A stretch of DNA of 64,000 nucleotides from Candidatus Melainabacteria bacterium (GCA_003963305.1 RXJR01000018.1:124001-188000), one strand, 5' to 3'; positions 1 to 8,990 are shown, numbered from the stretch's first letter. Translations and numbers: made by a program. The notes: a model not told the origin generated them from the letters alone.

Positions 1-482
1 CCGCCGAACAGTGATGCGGAGAGATTGTCAGCGTGACCTTCGTAGCGACAAGATTCGCGTAACAAGTCTGATTTGTCGACAGGTCGCTTGCTGAAGTAGT
101 GGGACGCATAGGCGGCGGCTAGAATGGCTGTAGAGCTGCTTCCCAGCCCTCGTCCAAGTGGAATGTCTGTAGTGATTTCCAGGCGCATGCGGTCGAATTT
201 TTCTTTTTCATCAGTCCAGAGTTCGCCTAGAATGCGATAGGCGAGATTGCTTTTGTCGGTCGTCAGTGCGCAACTGTTGTCGTTTCCGAACGTTATTAAA
301 GGCACGCTCGGATCATTTTTTTTAAGCAGCTTGAATTTGATTTTTGAATGCAGGGTGAGCGCCAGTCCAAGCGTGTCGAATCCGGGTCCGAGGTTGGCTG
401 TGCTGGCGGGCACGCTGACGACAATTTCTTTTTCGACGAGATCAGTCATTTCTGGTTTGAGATCAGACGCAACGAGGGTCAC
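1..482 (-). CDS. thrB: Homoserine kinase, N-terminal part (cut by window edge)
   Basis: Phosphorylates homoserine with ATP to O-phosphohomoserine, the substrate of the threonine synthase encoded just upstream. The visible part shows the GHMP-kinase N-terminal motif PASTANLGPGFD and the glycine/serine-rich ATP loop GRGLGSSSTA. The GTG start at 482 shares bases with the TGA stop of thrC (GTGA) and has a strong AAGGAGG about ten bases upstream. An in-frame ATG at 449 (MTDLVEKEIVV) is the alternative. It is the third gene of a hom-thrC-thrB operon and is probably translationally coupled to thrC. The C-terminal half lies outside the window. Confidence 0.93.
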   Translation of the reverse strand, partial: MTLVASDLKPEMTDLVEKEIVVSVPASTANLGPGFDTLGLALTLHSKIKFKLLKKNDPSVPLITFGNDNSCALTTDKSNLAYRILGELWTDEKEKFDRMRLEITTDIPLGRGLGSSSTAILAAAYASHYFSKRPVDKSDLLRESCRYEGHADNLSASLFG

Positions 483-1543
483 AATCTTAGAACCTCCTTC
501 AATGCCTGGAACGTAGCCGGTACAGGGGTTAAGTCGACTTTGCTCACTTTCAGCGGCGTGTCGGGGTCTTTCAGACCATTACCAGTTAAAACGCAGACAG
601 CGGTTCCCTCACCAGATATGGTGCCTTTTTTGAGGCTTTTGATCAGTCCGGCAAGGCTTGCCGCACTCGAGGGCTCACAGAAGATGCCTTCAGTACGAGC
701 AACTAACTGATAAGCATCGAGAATTTCGTCGTCGGTGACTTCGTCTATGAACCCTTCAGATTCAGACGCTGCTCGCTCAGCTTCTTTCCAGCTGGCAGGA
801 TTGCCTATGCGAATCGCTGTGGCAATTGTTTCCGGGTTCTCGAAAATTCTCTTGTGCACGATTGCCGCCGAGCCGGCCGCTTCGAATCCACACATTTTTG
901 GCAGTGTGTTCGAGCGTCCGCTTGATTTTCCGAGTTTGAAGCCTCGCCAGTACGCACTGATATTCCCGGCATTGCCTACTGGAATGCAGAGATAATCCGG
1001 CGCGCCTTCAAGTTGCTCGATAACCTCGAGACCTGCAGTCTTTTGACCTTCGAGTCTATATGGATTGATCGAGTTGACGATAGTGATGTTGCACTTTTCA
1101 CCGAGTTCTCTGACTAAATCGAGAGCCTGGTCGAAGTTGCCATCCAGGGGAACGACACGCGCGCCGTAAAGTATCGCCTGGGCGAGTTTGCCGAGTGCGA
1201 CTTTGCCGGCAGGCAGAAGCACGTAACACGGCAGTCCGGCCTTAGTCGCGAAAGCTGCAGCTGACGCACTTGTGTTGCCCGTGGAGGCGCAAATAACGGC
1301 GGTGGCTCCTTCTTCCACGGCCTTGGACATTGCCAGGGTCATACCTCTGTCTTTGAAGCTGCCGGTCGGATTGAGACCTTCCAGTTTGAAGTGGATCTGG
1401 AGCTCAGGAAAACCCAGATGTTTGGGAAGATTTACCGCTTTCACCAGCGGCGTATTACCTTCGCCCAGCGAGATGATGGGAGTTTCAGCCGTAATGGGAA
1501 GAAATTCGCGATATTTTTCAATCAGTGCAATTGGTTTAGCCAT
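479..1543 (-). CDS. thrC: Threonine synthase
   Basis: PLP-dependent enzyme converting O-phosphohomoserine to threonine and phosphate in the cytoplasm. The 354 residues match the short bacterial (class II-like fold) threonine synthases. The PLP Schiff-base lysine is in NPTGSFKDRG (about K64), and the phosphate-binding stretch VGNAGNISAYWRG lies near residue 190. The ATG overlaps the TAA stop of hom by one base (TAATG), and the end overlaps the thrB start. All three genes are on the minus strand, so expression is presumably coordinated by coupling. No regulatory leader is visible inside the operon. Confidence 0.97.
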   Translation of the reverse strand: MAKPIALIEKYREFLPITAETPIISLGEGNTPLVKAVNLPKHLGFPELQIHFKLEGLNPTGSFKDRGMTLAMSKAVEEGATAVICASTGNTSASAAAFATKAGLPCYVLLPAGKVALGKLAQAILYGARVVPLDGNFDQALDLVRELGEKCNITIVNSINPYRLEGQKTAGLEVIEQLEGAPDYLCIPVGNAGNISAYWRGFKLGKSSGRSNTLPKMCGFEAAGSAAIVHKRIFENPETIATAIRIGNPASWKEAERAASESEGFIDEVTDDEILDAYQLVARTEGIFCEPSSAASLAGLIKSLKKGTISGEGTAVCVLTGNGLKDPDTPLKVSKVDLTPVPATFQALKEVLRL

Positions 1544-2817
1544 TAGCGACCTGCCGGTTGAAAAATGCGAATCTTACTTTCCAGTTTGCGCAGGAAATCA
1601 CACTTAGCCAGCTCGGCAAGGGCGGTTTCCATTTGCGAGTTCTTCACTTCGTGGGTGAATATGACGATTCTTGCGCCTGATTCTTCTACGCCGCGTTGAA
1701 AAATACTCTGAATGCTGATTTTGTGTTCACCAAATATGGTGCCAATGCGACCGATGACGCCGGGCGTGTCGTTGACGTCGAAACGCAGGTAAAATGGGCA
1801 GCTCCAGTCACCTGGCGCGGCTGTGACGGCCCATTCCGGTTCTATTTCCGGTTGGAAGTAAGTGGCAAAGTCAGGCAGTTGCAATGCGCTGGCCAGATTG
1901 ATGGTGTCTCCCACGATGGCAGAAGCGGTCGGCATCTGACCGGCACCGGGACCGACCATGACGATTTCGCCGACGGCGTCGCCTGATACTACGATGCCGT
2001 TGTTCGAGCCCGATACGGACGCGAGAGCATGATTGAGCGGCACCAACATAGGATGTACGCGCACGTCAATTGCGCCTTTGTCGGCTCGGCGGGTGCTGCC
2101 CACCAGTTTGATGCGATATCCGAATTCTTGAGCCTGAGCCATATCTTCAGCCGAGACGGCGCGAATCCCTTCGCGATAGATTTCCGTGGGCTTTGCAAAT
2201 CGTTGGTAGGAAAGCGCTGACAGAATCGATAATTTGTATGCGACGTCGTGTCCGTCCACATCATTAGTCGGGTCGGCTTCGGCAAAGCCCAACGACTGGG
2301 CTTTCTCCAGTGCCGCCGCGTAACTTTCTTTGTCCTCTTCCATTTTGGAAAGAATGAAATTGGTCGTTCCGTTCAAAATGCCTGTAACGCATGAGAACTT
2401 GTTGGCTTCCAGCCCTTTGCTGATTGTGGAAATCAAGGGCACGCCGCCTGCGACTGAAGCTTCGAAAAATATAGCCACGCCTTTCTGTTTGGCTAACTGA
2501 AAGAGCTCCGGTCCGTGCTTTGCAAGTACTTCTTTGTTGGCTGTGACAATATGTTTGCGTTTGTCGATGGCGCGTTTGATGTAGTCGAGCGCTGGTTGTT
2601 CGCCGCCCATGACCTCAATGAGAATTTCGATCTCGGGGTCGTCAATAACTTCCGCGACGTCTGTGGTCACCGGGCAGGCAGGGCGAACCGTGCGTTCCTT
2701 TTGCAACTCTTTTACTGCGACTTTCTTCAAAGTCAAGTGGCGCTGCTGTTCAAGCAAACGCACTACGCCGGTACCTACGGTACCCAGACCAATCATTCCA
2801 ACTACAACTCTACCCAT
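1543..2817 (-). CDS. hom: Homoserine dehydrogenase with C-terminal ACT domain
   Basis: NAD(P)H-dependent reduction of aspartate semialdehyde to homoserine, the branch point to threonine and methionine. The 424 residues contain an N-terminal Rossmann motif (GLGTVGTG, residues 10-17), the catalytic domain with GILNGTTNFILS and ADPTNDVDG, and a C-terminal ACT domain from about residue 345 (DTPGVIGRIG) that in this family binds threonine for feedback inhibition. It is the first gene of the leftward hom-thrC-thrB operon. The 148-base gap upstream, before the polyketide synthase gene, is the likely place for the operon promoter. Confidence 0.97.
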   Translation of the reverse strand: MGRVVVGMIGLGTVGTGVVRLLEQQRHLTLKKVAVKELQKERTVRPACPVTTDVAEVIDDPEIEILIEVMGGEQPALDYIKRAIDKRKHIVTANKEVLAKHGPELFQLAKQKGVAIFFEASVAGGVPLISTISKGLEANKFSCVTGILNGTTNFILSKMEEDKESYAAALEKAQSLGFAEADPTNDVDGHDVAYKLSILSALSYQRFAKPTEIYREGIRAVSAEDMAQAQEFGYRIKLVGSTRRADKGAIDVRVHPMLVPLNHALASVSGSNNGIVVSGDAVGEIVMVGPGAGQMPTASAIVGDTINLASALQLPDFATYFQPEIEPEWAVTAAPGDWSCPFYLRFDVNDTPGVIGRIGTIFGEHKISIQSIFQRGVEESGARIVIFTHEVKNSQMETALAELAKCDFLRKLESKIRIFQPAGR

Positions 2818-2965
2818 GTGCTCCCCGCGGTCGATTCCGGGTGCCCATTATTCCATAGATTGAAGGACCTGAAAGGCAGCGCACGGCTGAAAAAGTACGA
2901 AACTACACATCTGTATCCGACCGCTGGAACGGCAGTAGTGCTTGTGGGGCTCGATCGCTCGATCC

Positions 2966-4066
2966 TCAGGCGATCAGTGCTGCCTCGATGGTCAGCCCGG
3001 GACCGAATCCCAGCACCACATAGGGAGGCTTTTGCCCGCTTCTTAGCAGGTGTTTGAGGATAAAGAGCACCGTTGGCGATGACATGTTGCCGCACTCCGA
3101 GAGGATTTGTCTTGATGCTTCAAGAGAATCAGCCGGCAAATTGAGTGCGTTTGCCACTGCTTCAAGGATACGTGGACCGCCGGGATGAACGGCCCAGCCG
3201 CTGATCTGGTCGATGCTGAGGTTGTTCTTTCTGAGCCATGTCTCCATGAATCTAGGCAGGTTGGTTTCGATAATCTCGGCGACAGTTTTGTCCAGACTCA
3301 TAACGAAACCGTTATTTCCAATTTTCCAGCTCATGATATTTTCTGTGTTTGGTATTACATATGATGCGGCGTCGGCATACATGCAGGGCGCCCTATTATC
3401 CCGATTTGCCATGGTGCGATTTCCGGTCAGCACCAGTGCAGCCGAACCATCTGCAAATAGTGCGTTTGAAACGACCAGATCTTTTGACCAGCCGTACTGG
3501 AAGTGCATCGAACAAATTTCTGTCGCACAAATAAGCACAATGTTATTCTCTGATTCTGAACAATAGCCATTGGCTGCGCGCAGAGCGTTAAGCGCTCCGT
3601 GGCAGCCCATGAAGCCAATATGCGTGCGCTGCACATCTGGGGTGAGGGACAGAGTTTTAACCAGTTGAATGTCAAAACCGGGAGCGAAGAAACCAGTGCA
3701 AGACACTGTGACTAGATGTGTGATTTCTTTCGCGTTCAGTCGAGCATCGTTTAGAGCTTCCATGCAGGCTCTTGTAGCCAGAGGTCCAGCTTTGGTTTCA
3801 TAGATTGCCATTCGCTCGGCCGTGGATGGACCAGTATCACATGCGGTGCTGAGTGGTTGAAAGAAATTCGCTTCAGGGTGTTGATCGAGTTGCGCTTGCA
3901 GTACTGTGGAGCGTTTCTGCACACCTGACTTTAGATATACTTCTTCCAGAACGCGCATTTGTCGTGGCGTCTGGCAGCACAGATCTTTTGCCAGCACAAG
4001 AGCATCTTCCTGACTGACTATTGCGTCTGGTAGTGCTGTTCCCAAACCGATTATTGTTGACGACAT
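2966..4066 (-). CDS. Type III polyketide synthase (chalcone/alkylresorcinol synthase family)
   Basis: Homodimeric ketosynthase that condenses a starter acyl-CoA with malonyl-CoA units and cyclises the chain. The full catalytic triad is visible: Cys123 in VSCTGFFAPGFD, His294 in AVHPGGPR and Asn327 in ECGNMSSPT. Its 366 residues are typical for bacterial type III PKS. The start overlaps the FAD oxidoreductase gene by 16 bases, and a methyltransferase precedes that, giving an MTase-oxidoreductase-PKS operon. The same three activities make methylated, hydroxylated alkylresorcinols and alkylquinones in Streptomyces (srs genes). The product here is therefore probably a phenolic lipid or alkylpyrone. 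Starter and chain length cannot be read from the sequence. Confidence 0.92.
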   Translation of the reverse strand: MSSTIIGLGTALPDAIVSQEDALVLAKDLCCQTPRQMRVLEEVYLKSGVQKRSTVLQAQLDQHPEANFFQPLSTACDTGPSTAERMAIYETKAGPLATRACMEALNDARLNAKEITHLVTVSCTGFFAPGFDIQLVKTLSLTPDVQRTHIGFMGCHGALNALRAANGYCSESENNIVLICATEICSMHFQYGWSKDLVVSNALFADGSAALVLTGNRTMANRDNRAPCMYADAASYVIPNTENIMSWKIGNNGFVMSLDKTVAEIIETNLPRFMETWLRKNNLSIDQISGWAVHPGGPRILEAVANALNLPADSLEASRQILSECGNMSSPTVLFILKHLLRSGQKPPYVVLGFGPGLTIEAALIA

Positions 4067-5259
4067 AGCTCTGCCCTTATTTCCCCATCAGCTGCAGGTA
4101 TGGTTACCTTGCGGCTTACGTCCTGAATAACTAGATTCGCCAGTGCCGGAAACGAGGCGATTAGCGGTAGTGCACAACGCCTGATTGCGTCTTTTCGCAA
4201 TGCGTGAGCGATGAGGCGGCTTCTCTTCTGTCGAAAAGACAACATCGTTTCATGCTTCTGTTGCCACTTGCGAATCAAGTAAGGCGACCAGCAGTTGATT
4301 GCTTCTGCCGCGAGATCGGCTACTCCAACCGCCGATGTGAGCGCCCATGCGATGCCTTCACCGGTGAAAGGTTCGGCATATCCACAAGCGTCGCCTATGA
4401 CGAATATACGTTCTGCTGCTATTTCTTTGCGCCTGCGGGTCAGTGACTCAGTGCCGTTCCACTGTGCGGTCATCAGAGCTTCGGGCACTGGCAAGCGGCT
4501 GCTTTTGATGATTTCGATGCAAGCCGCAGCCGGACCACCGTACTTTCTGGAATATTGTCTGTCAAGCGCCGCAGCCACATCTATACGCCCGTCTTCCAGT
4601 CTTACCAGTCCGACATAGCCATCGTGTGCGCAGACCATGTAGATGCATCCCGGCTCATAGAAATCTGGTCCTTCATCGATTATTGTTCCGCATCCGAATC
4701 GGGAAGTGGCTTCAGTGACGAAATCCAGCTCGTTAATCTGGTTAAGCGAGTGACCTCCCAGTCCATCGGCTACAAGTACTACTTTGGCGCTGAAGGTCTC
4801 TTTCGCGTAGCCGTTCTGTAATTGAACTATTCTTTCCGATGGTGTTGTCTGCAGGACGGTTGCCGTGGTTTCGGAAAGGAAAGTGACACCACTTCTTATT
4901 GCAGCGTTTGTAAGGGCGTTGTCGAATTGGCTTCTGGATAGAGAAAAGCCGCCCGGAAGTTGCACGTTGGCCTGTTGCTCTTTCTCGAATAATTTTAGTT
5001 TTGACAGTGAAACTGCATTTTGGTCTTGCAGGATATAACCGAGGGAACAGCTTTCGAGAATATTGACTGCGGCTAAATTGATGCAACAACCACATACTTT
5101 TGATCGTGGAAATTTTGCTTTATCGACAAGAAGAACTTTGTTGAATTTCTGTGCCAGGAGATAAGCTGCCAGCGCGCCGGATGGTCCTGCGCCAATGACA
5201 ATGGCGTCCCACTCTTTGCCGATGTCGAGCGGTGATCGTGCCGTATTGAAGTCAGGCAT
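4051..5259 (-). CDS. FAD-dependent oxidoreductase (geranylgeranyl reductase / aromatic hydroxylase-like)
   Basis: A 402-residue flavoprotein of the PHBH/geranylgeranyl-reductase fold. Visible motifs are the N-terminal dinucleotide site VIGAGPSGALAA (about 21-32), a Cys-rich KVCGCCINLAA stretch near residue 55, VADGLGG in the middle, and the second FAD motif VIGDACGYAEPFTGEGI near residue 290. It overlaps the methyltransferase upstream by 8 bases and the type III PKS downstream by 16 bases, so it almost certainly acts on the PKS product. Hydroxylation of a resorcinol ring or a saturation step are both possible. The family assignment is firm and the reaction is inferred from context. Confidence 0.88.
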   Translation of the reverse strand: MPDFNTARSPLDIGKEWDAIVIGAGPSGALAAYLLAQKFNKVLLVDKAKFPRSKVCGCCINLAAVNILESCSLGYILQDQNAVSLSKLKLFEKEQQANVQLPGGFSLSRSQFDNALTNAAIRSGVTFLSETTATVLQTTPSERIVQLQNGYAKETFSAKVVLVADGLGGHSLNQINELDFVTEATSRFGCGTIIDEGPDFYEPGCIYMVCAHDGYVGLVRLEDGRIDVAAALDRQYSRKYGGPAAACIEIIKSSRLPVPEALMTAQWNGTESLTRRRKEIAAERIFVIGDACGYAEPFTGEGIAWALTSAVGVADLAAEAINCWSPYLIRKWQQKHETMLSFRQKRSRLIAHALRKDAIRRCALPLIASFPALANLVIQDVSRKVTIPAADGEIRAELCRQQ

Positions 5260-5956
5260 GACGCTTCCAGGTGAGTGTTTGTCGACAGGGGGGACATTGA
5301 TTCACAACGCTTCCTTTGAGACCGGCTTGCTCTGCCATCTCGAGTAATTCGGAGCTTGTATATGAGCCACGCACAGAGACGGGACCGTCATAGTGCACAA
5401 TCGGTGATCGACTGAACAAGCGCGTTGCAAGCCAGACGAGCGCGTAAGATATCTCGCTGCGTACCAGATCGTTGACGAGCACCAATTGCTTTGCCGCAAC
5501 TGACATTTTTTTGAGCAAATCGGTTACGTCGGAAGGGTCCAGGTGGTGAGTAAACAAGTTTGTCATAACTACATCGAATCCTGGCGGAATCTGATCTTGA
5601 AGAGCGTTGAGCTGAATGAATTCAATTGCAGCACCTTTCTCTTTTGCGTACGAGCTGGCGTATTTTATCGATGATGGGCTGACGTCGGACCCTGTGATTG
5701 CCACATTTAGCTTTGCCGCAATTGCTGTTTTGTAGAGGGCAACCGGAATGTCACCGCCTCCAGTGGCGATGTCGAGGATGCGCAGAGGCGTGCCGTCAGC
5801 ATTTTGCTTTGCCAGAGGGCTTATTTGCTCCCACAGCGAAGCAGCACTTGTGCTGAAGAAATTGAGACGTTCGAGACCTTTTAGAGCTTCCGCATGGCTC
5901 GAATAATCGAGCGCAGGATCATCCATAAGTTCAGCCACGCGTTTGCGGGTTAGCAT
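5252..5956 (-). CDS. SAM-dependent methyltransferase of the type III PKS operon
   Basis: Class I methyltransferase with motif I LDIATGGGDIP and the conserved N-terminal RKRVAELMDDPALD, which is characteristic of methyltransferases next to bacterial type III PKS genes. The preferred start is the ATG at 5956, preceded by AAGG about nine bases away and placing the conserved motif at the extreme N-terminus as in homologs. The longer frame begins with TTG at 6058. First gene of the three-gene operon, overlapping the oxidoreductase by 8 bases. It probably O- or C-methylates the polyketide-derived ring. The operon is divergent from the secreted protein gene at 6159. Confidence 0.86.
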   Translation of the reverse strand: MLTRKRVAELMDDPALDYSSHAEALKGLERLNFFSTSAASLWEQISPLAKQNADGTPLRILDIATGGGDIPVALYKTAIAAKLNVAITGSDVSPSSIKYASSYAKEKGAAIEFIQLNALQDQIPPGFDVVMTNLFTHHLDPSDVTDLLKKMSVAAKQLVLVNDLVRSEISYALVWLATRLFSRSPIVHYDGPVSVRGSYTSSELLEMAEQAGLKGSVVNQCPPCRQTLTWKRHA

Positions 5957-6158
5957 CAGTGAGCACGCCTTATGAATGTGGTCGAGCTGCAAGCACTTCT
6001 GTGTGGACTGGCGCGTCGGTGCTTCGTCGACAATTGTACTACGGGCTGCTATTTGCAAGCTCTAAGAGGCTACCACCAGATTTGATTTTTTGTGCCGAAC
6101 TGGTGGACAATTGACTCTTCGGTTGGGCAACTTTCTGAGCGTTTTTTCAGGTTCGTTG

Positions 6159-7049
6159 ATGAAGTTCCGGCATCTGAAATTTTTTCTGGCATTGCTTTTG
6201 GCAGGACTGTCGACGCTGCAAGGCTGTCTGGCCGCCGATCTCTTTGACACGTTGTCACCGATGGCTAAAGAAGTTGCTAAGGACATCGGCCTGACTCAAC
6301 ACATCGTCAACATTCAGGATCTGCGCGCTAAGGCGGCTAATCCAGACGTAATCAAGCTCGATGTGCAATTTCTCTTCTTAAAACAAGAAATGACTGAAAT
6401 TCTCTTGACGACTTTTCTGGAAACCCGTGAAGTGGTTGCTGTTGTTGACGACGAAATGTCCCGCGCCGCTGAATTGAAAGATCTACTTGAATCAAGGCGT
6501 GATCGAGCTATTCGCTTGAACAACATTACCAACTTCACCAGTGGTGGTGCGTTGGCAATGATCGGTTCCGGTATTCAAATCGGCGGCGGCAATGCCATCA
6601 ACAACGCCGGTAATCTCATGGAAGTTGCTGCTGGTGGTCTTGCTACGGGCATATCTACGTACGCATTGAAGCAATCGAGCGGAGAAAAGCGGAGCGCCGG
6701 CGTCAACCCTAATATGCTTGCGAAACTGTTTGACCTGCCAACGTCAATAGACACTGAGATTCCGACGCCCATCTGGAATTATCTCAAGGAGCCGATACCC
6801 GGCGGTAAAGGTGAATCGAGGCGCGACCTTCTCATCGATCGCTGGGTGAAACTGGGTCGCATTCCGCCTCCGACCAGCAAAGCCGGGCAACGTCGAGTTG
6901 CTCTGTTGGCAGGTGCAGTCGCTCAGACTCACGAGGTGACAATTGATTTGCTTGACGACCGGGTTGCGATGCTCAATGATATGCGTGCCGTGGTTGGATC
7001 TATGACCCGAGAACTGCTCGAGATAATGCGAGTAATGCGAAAGCTCTAA
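6159..7049 (+). CDS. Exported protein of unknown function
   Basis: I do not recognise the family. From the ATG at 6159 the product has a basic start, a hydrophobic core (FFLALLLAGLSTLQG) and a Cys in LQGCLAAD, which could be a lipobox or simply precede a signal peptidase I site. The mature part is mostly helical and acidic in its first half, followed by a Gly-rich hydrophobic stretch (TSGGALAMIGSGIQIGGGNAINNAGN) that could insert in a membrane. The C-terminus is again helical and charged. An in-frame ATG at 6090 would add 23 residues but spoil the signal peptide. It lies opposite the PKS operon and just before the transporter gene. Confidence 0.75.
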   Translation: MKFRHLKFFLALLLAGLSTLQGCLAADLFDTLSPMAKEVAKDIGLTQHIVNIQDLRAKAANPDVIKLDVQFLFLKQEMTEILLTTFLETREVVAVVDDEMSRAAELKDLLESRRDRAIRLNNITNFTSGGALAMIGSGIQIGGGNAINNAGNLMEVAAGGLATGISTYALKQSSGEKRSAGVNPNMLAKLFDLPTSIDTEIPTPIWNYLKEPIPGGKGESRRDLLIDRWVKLGRIPPPTSKAGQRRVALLAGAVAQTHEVTIDLLDDRVAMLNDMRAVVGSMTRELLEIMRVMRKL

Positions 7050-7061
7050 TCTAAGAGGCTC

Positions 7062-8093
7062 GTGGGCGCCGTGAATCCCGTTTTGTTAGCTTTGCTGTCC
7101 GCTGCGCTCTTCGGCGCTTCAGCGCCTGCCGGGAAGGCTGTAATCGCATCATTCTCGCCTTTTCAGCTGGCCGGGCTCTTGTACCTGGGCGCTGCTCTGG
7201 GAGCACTCCCGGTCGTTTTGAAGCAGCATAAAGGGAAAAGGTTCGGGGTGCCTCAATCTGCTCGGGCTAAGCTTCTTGGTGCGCTCATCTGTGGCGGCTG
7301 CGCCGCTCCCGCTTATATGTTTTCTCTCACGCTCGCTCCCGCTTCGACTGTGGCTATGTATCTTTGCCTGGAATCACCATTTACAGCTTTGCTGGCGGCG
7401 CTCTTTTTCAAGGAGCACATTGGTAAGCTCGGATTACTGGGTGTTCTGGGCACCACCGCAGCGGCTGCTCTTCTCTCTTCAGGGCAGGGTGCCGCTGGTT
7501 TCTTTGCTGCACTGGCTGCTGCTGCGGCTTGTTTGCTCTGGTCTCTCGACAATAATTTGACAGCCATTATGGATGGTATCACGCCTGTTGAGTTTACCTT
7601 TTGGAAGGGACTGGTCGCCGGTAGCGTCAACTTCGCTCTGGGCTGTCTTGTTCAGCCTTTGACTGCTTCCGGTGCGGCTTTGTTTGGTGCCATTACCACT
7701 GGTGTTCTCTGTTATGGCTTGAGTATTACTTTCTATATCGCTGCCGCGCAAAAGTTGGGCGCGATGCGCTCACAGAGTATCTTTTCGAGTGCTCCCTTCT
7801 GGGGCGTCGGGATAGCTGCCGTTTTTCTAGGCGAGCGATTGACTGGAATTCAACTAGCCGCTGCGGGAATTTTGATCGCTTCGATTTTTGCGTTGTTGCG
7901 AGACCAGCACAGTCATAGTCATGTTCATGAAGCTGTGTCGCACGTTCACGAGCATAGCCATGACGACGGTCATCACAATCATGTCCACGAGGGAGAACCT
8001 ACTTCATTGCGCCATTCGCACATGCACGAGCATGAAGTCATGGAGCATAGTCATCCGCACCTTCCCGACTTGCATCATCGACATTCTCATTAG
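7062..8093 (+). CDS. EamA/DMT-family transporter with histidine-rich C-terminal tail
   Basis: Ten-helix drug/metabolite transporter with two EamA repeats (about residues 5-140 and 150-285). The GTG start at 7062 lies 12 bases after the previous stop; a second GTG occurs three codons later. After the last helix there is a soluble tail of about 60 residues with more than twenty histidines in HSH, HVH and HEH patterns, resembling the metal-binding loops of ZIP, CDF and NikA/CzcD-type proteins. Most DMT proteins lack such a tail. This suggests metal sensing or metal transport, which is inference; the transporter fold itself is clear. Confidence 0.9.
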   Translation: MGAVNPVLLALLSAALFGASAPAGKAVIASFSPFQLAGLLYLGAALGALPVVLKQHKGKRFGVPQSARAKLLGALICGGCAAPAYMFSLTLAPASTVAMYLCLESPFTALLAALFFKEHIGKLGLLGVLGTTAAAALLSSGQGAAGFFAALAAAAACLLWSLDNNLTAIMDGITPVEFTFWKGLVAGSVNFALGCLVQPLTASGAALFGAITTGVLCYGLSITFYIAAAQKLGAMRSQSIFSSAPFWGVGIAAVFLGERLTGIQLAAAGILIASIFALLRDQHSHSHVHEAVSHVHEHSHDDGHHNHVHEGEPTSLRHSHMHEHEVMEHSHPHLPDLHHRHSH

Positions 8094-8190
8094 GTGGGTT
8101 AAAAGAACCGGTTGCCAAGGGAGAACTCAAGGGTTGGAGAGGCTAAACTAATTGGTAGCTAACGCGAGGAAGCGTTGAAAAGGAGACATT

Positions 8191-8889
8191 ATGGCTGATC
8201 AACCGGTCGCCGGAGCCGAAAAAGAGACTCGTTTGCAGCGAATTTTTGCCGACAGCAAAAAGCGTCGCGGTGTTCCGCTTTCTGGTTACAACGGAGATGA
8301 AGCCATTCTCAACCGGGTTCGCGATATTGAAAAGAGCAGCGGAACCCAGCCACAAACGGCCACTATAAGTTCGGCGCGCGGCGAAGATATTGAACGGCTT
8401 GCTCTTCTCGATGGTTTGACTGAGCTTTATAACTACCGCACCTTTATCAAAGAGTTGAAAGCTGAATTGGGCAGATCGGCTCGTTACAAGCACTCTGTTG
8501 CCCTGATTTTGATGTCTATCGATGACTTTGATGCGGTCACGCAGCAATATGGCGTCCTCACAGGAGACGCTGTGCTCAAGGTCGTCGCGAACGTTCTGCG
8601 TGGTGCAGTTAGAGAAGTAGATATACCGGCGAAATATTCGGACAATCAGTTTTGCGTTATTCTTCCTCAAACCCATGCATCGGGTGCTGCCCTTCTCGCT
8701 GAACGTATACGTCAGCGCATCGGAAACCAGGCTGTCACTCATAACTGGCAGAGTTTTTCGGTCACTGCCAGTTTAGGAGTTGCTGCTTTTCCTGTGCACG
8801 CTGAAGAATATGATCACTTGATTGCTCGTGCTTCCGAAGCGCTTGAGTATGCCATTGCCCGCGGTGGCGACCGCGTTTTCTCTGTTTAG
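8191..8889 (+). CDS. GGDEF-domain protein with a degenerate signature motif
   Basis: A 232-residue cytoplasmic protein: about 65 residues of low-complexity N-terminus, then a GGDEF fold from LALLDGLTELYNYRTF to the end (VTASLGVAAFP, ASEALEYAIARGGDRV). The active-site GG[D/E]EF loop is replaced by SDNQF (in KYSDNQFCVILP), so diguanylate cyclase activity is unlikely. It may be a nucleotide-binding or effector domain. A strong AAGGAGA precedes the ATG by a few bases. It converges on rtcB, with a short tandem repeat between the two. Confidence 0.88.
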   Translation: MADQPVAGAEKETRLQRIFADSKKRRGVPLSGYNGDEAILNRVRDIEKSSGTQPQTATISSARGEDIERLALLDGLTELYNYRTFIKELKAELGRSARYKHSVALILMSIDDFDAVTQQYGVLTGDAVLKVVANVLRGAVREVDIPAKYSDNQFCVILPQTHASGAALLAERIRQRIGNQAVTHNWQSFSVTASLGVAAFPVHAEEYDHLIARASEALEYAIARGGDRVFSV

Positions 8890-8899
8890 TGCTGTATAG

Positions 8900-8966
8900 C
8901 CGCTGGTGCGATAATGCCGCTTATTCGATAAGCCGCTAGTTCGGTAATACCTTGCATTCGGTAATA
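8900..8966. repeat. Short degenerate 17-bp tandem repeat
   Basis: Four head-to-tail units of 16-17 bases with the pattern CCgcTxxTTCGgTAAtA lie between the convergent GGDEF and rtcB genes. The last two units share the identical string TTCGGTAATACCTT. More diverged copies seem to continue to about 8999. There is no coding frame of interest. A similar intergenic array with a different unit occurs at 49819-49909. Confidence 0.7.
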
Positions 8967-8990
8967 CCTTCTGGTCAGCAGGACCGCGGG

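Noticed and set aside
2966-4066. FabH or thiolase instead of type III PKS
   Set aside because: The GFMGCHGALNAL stretch, VHPGGPR histidine and GNMSSPT asparagine match chalcone-synthase-type enzymes, and the operon partners agree.
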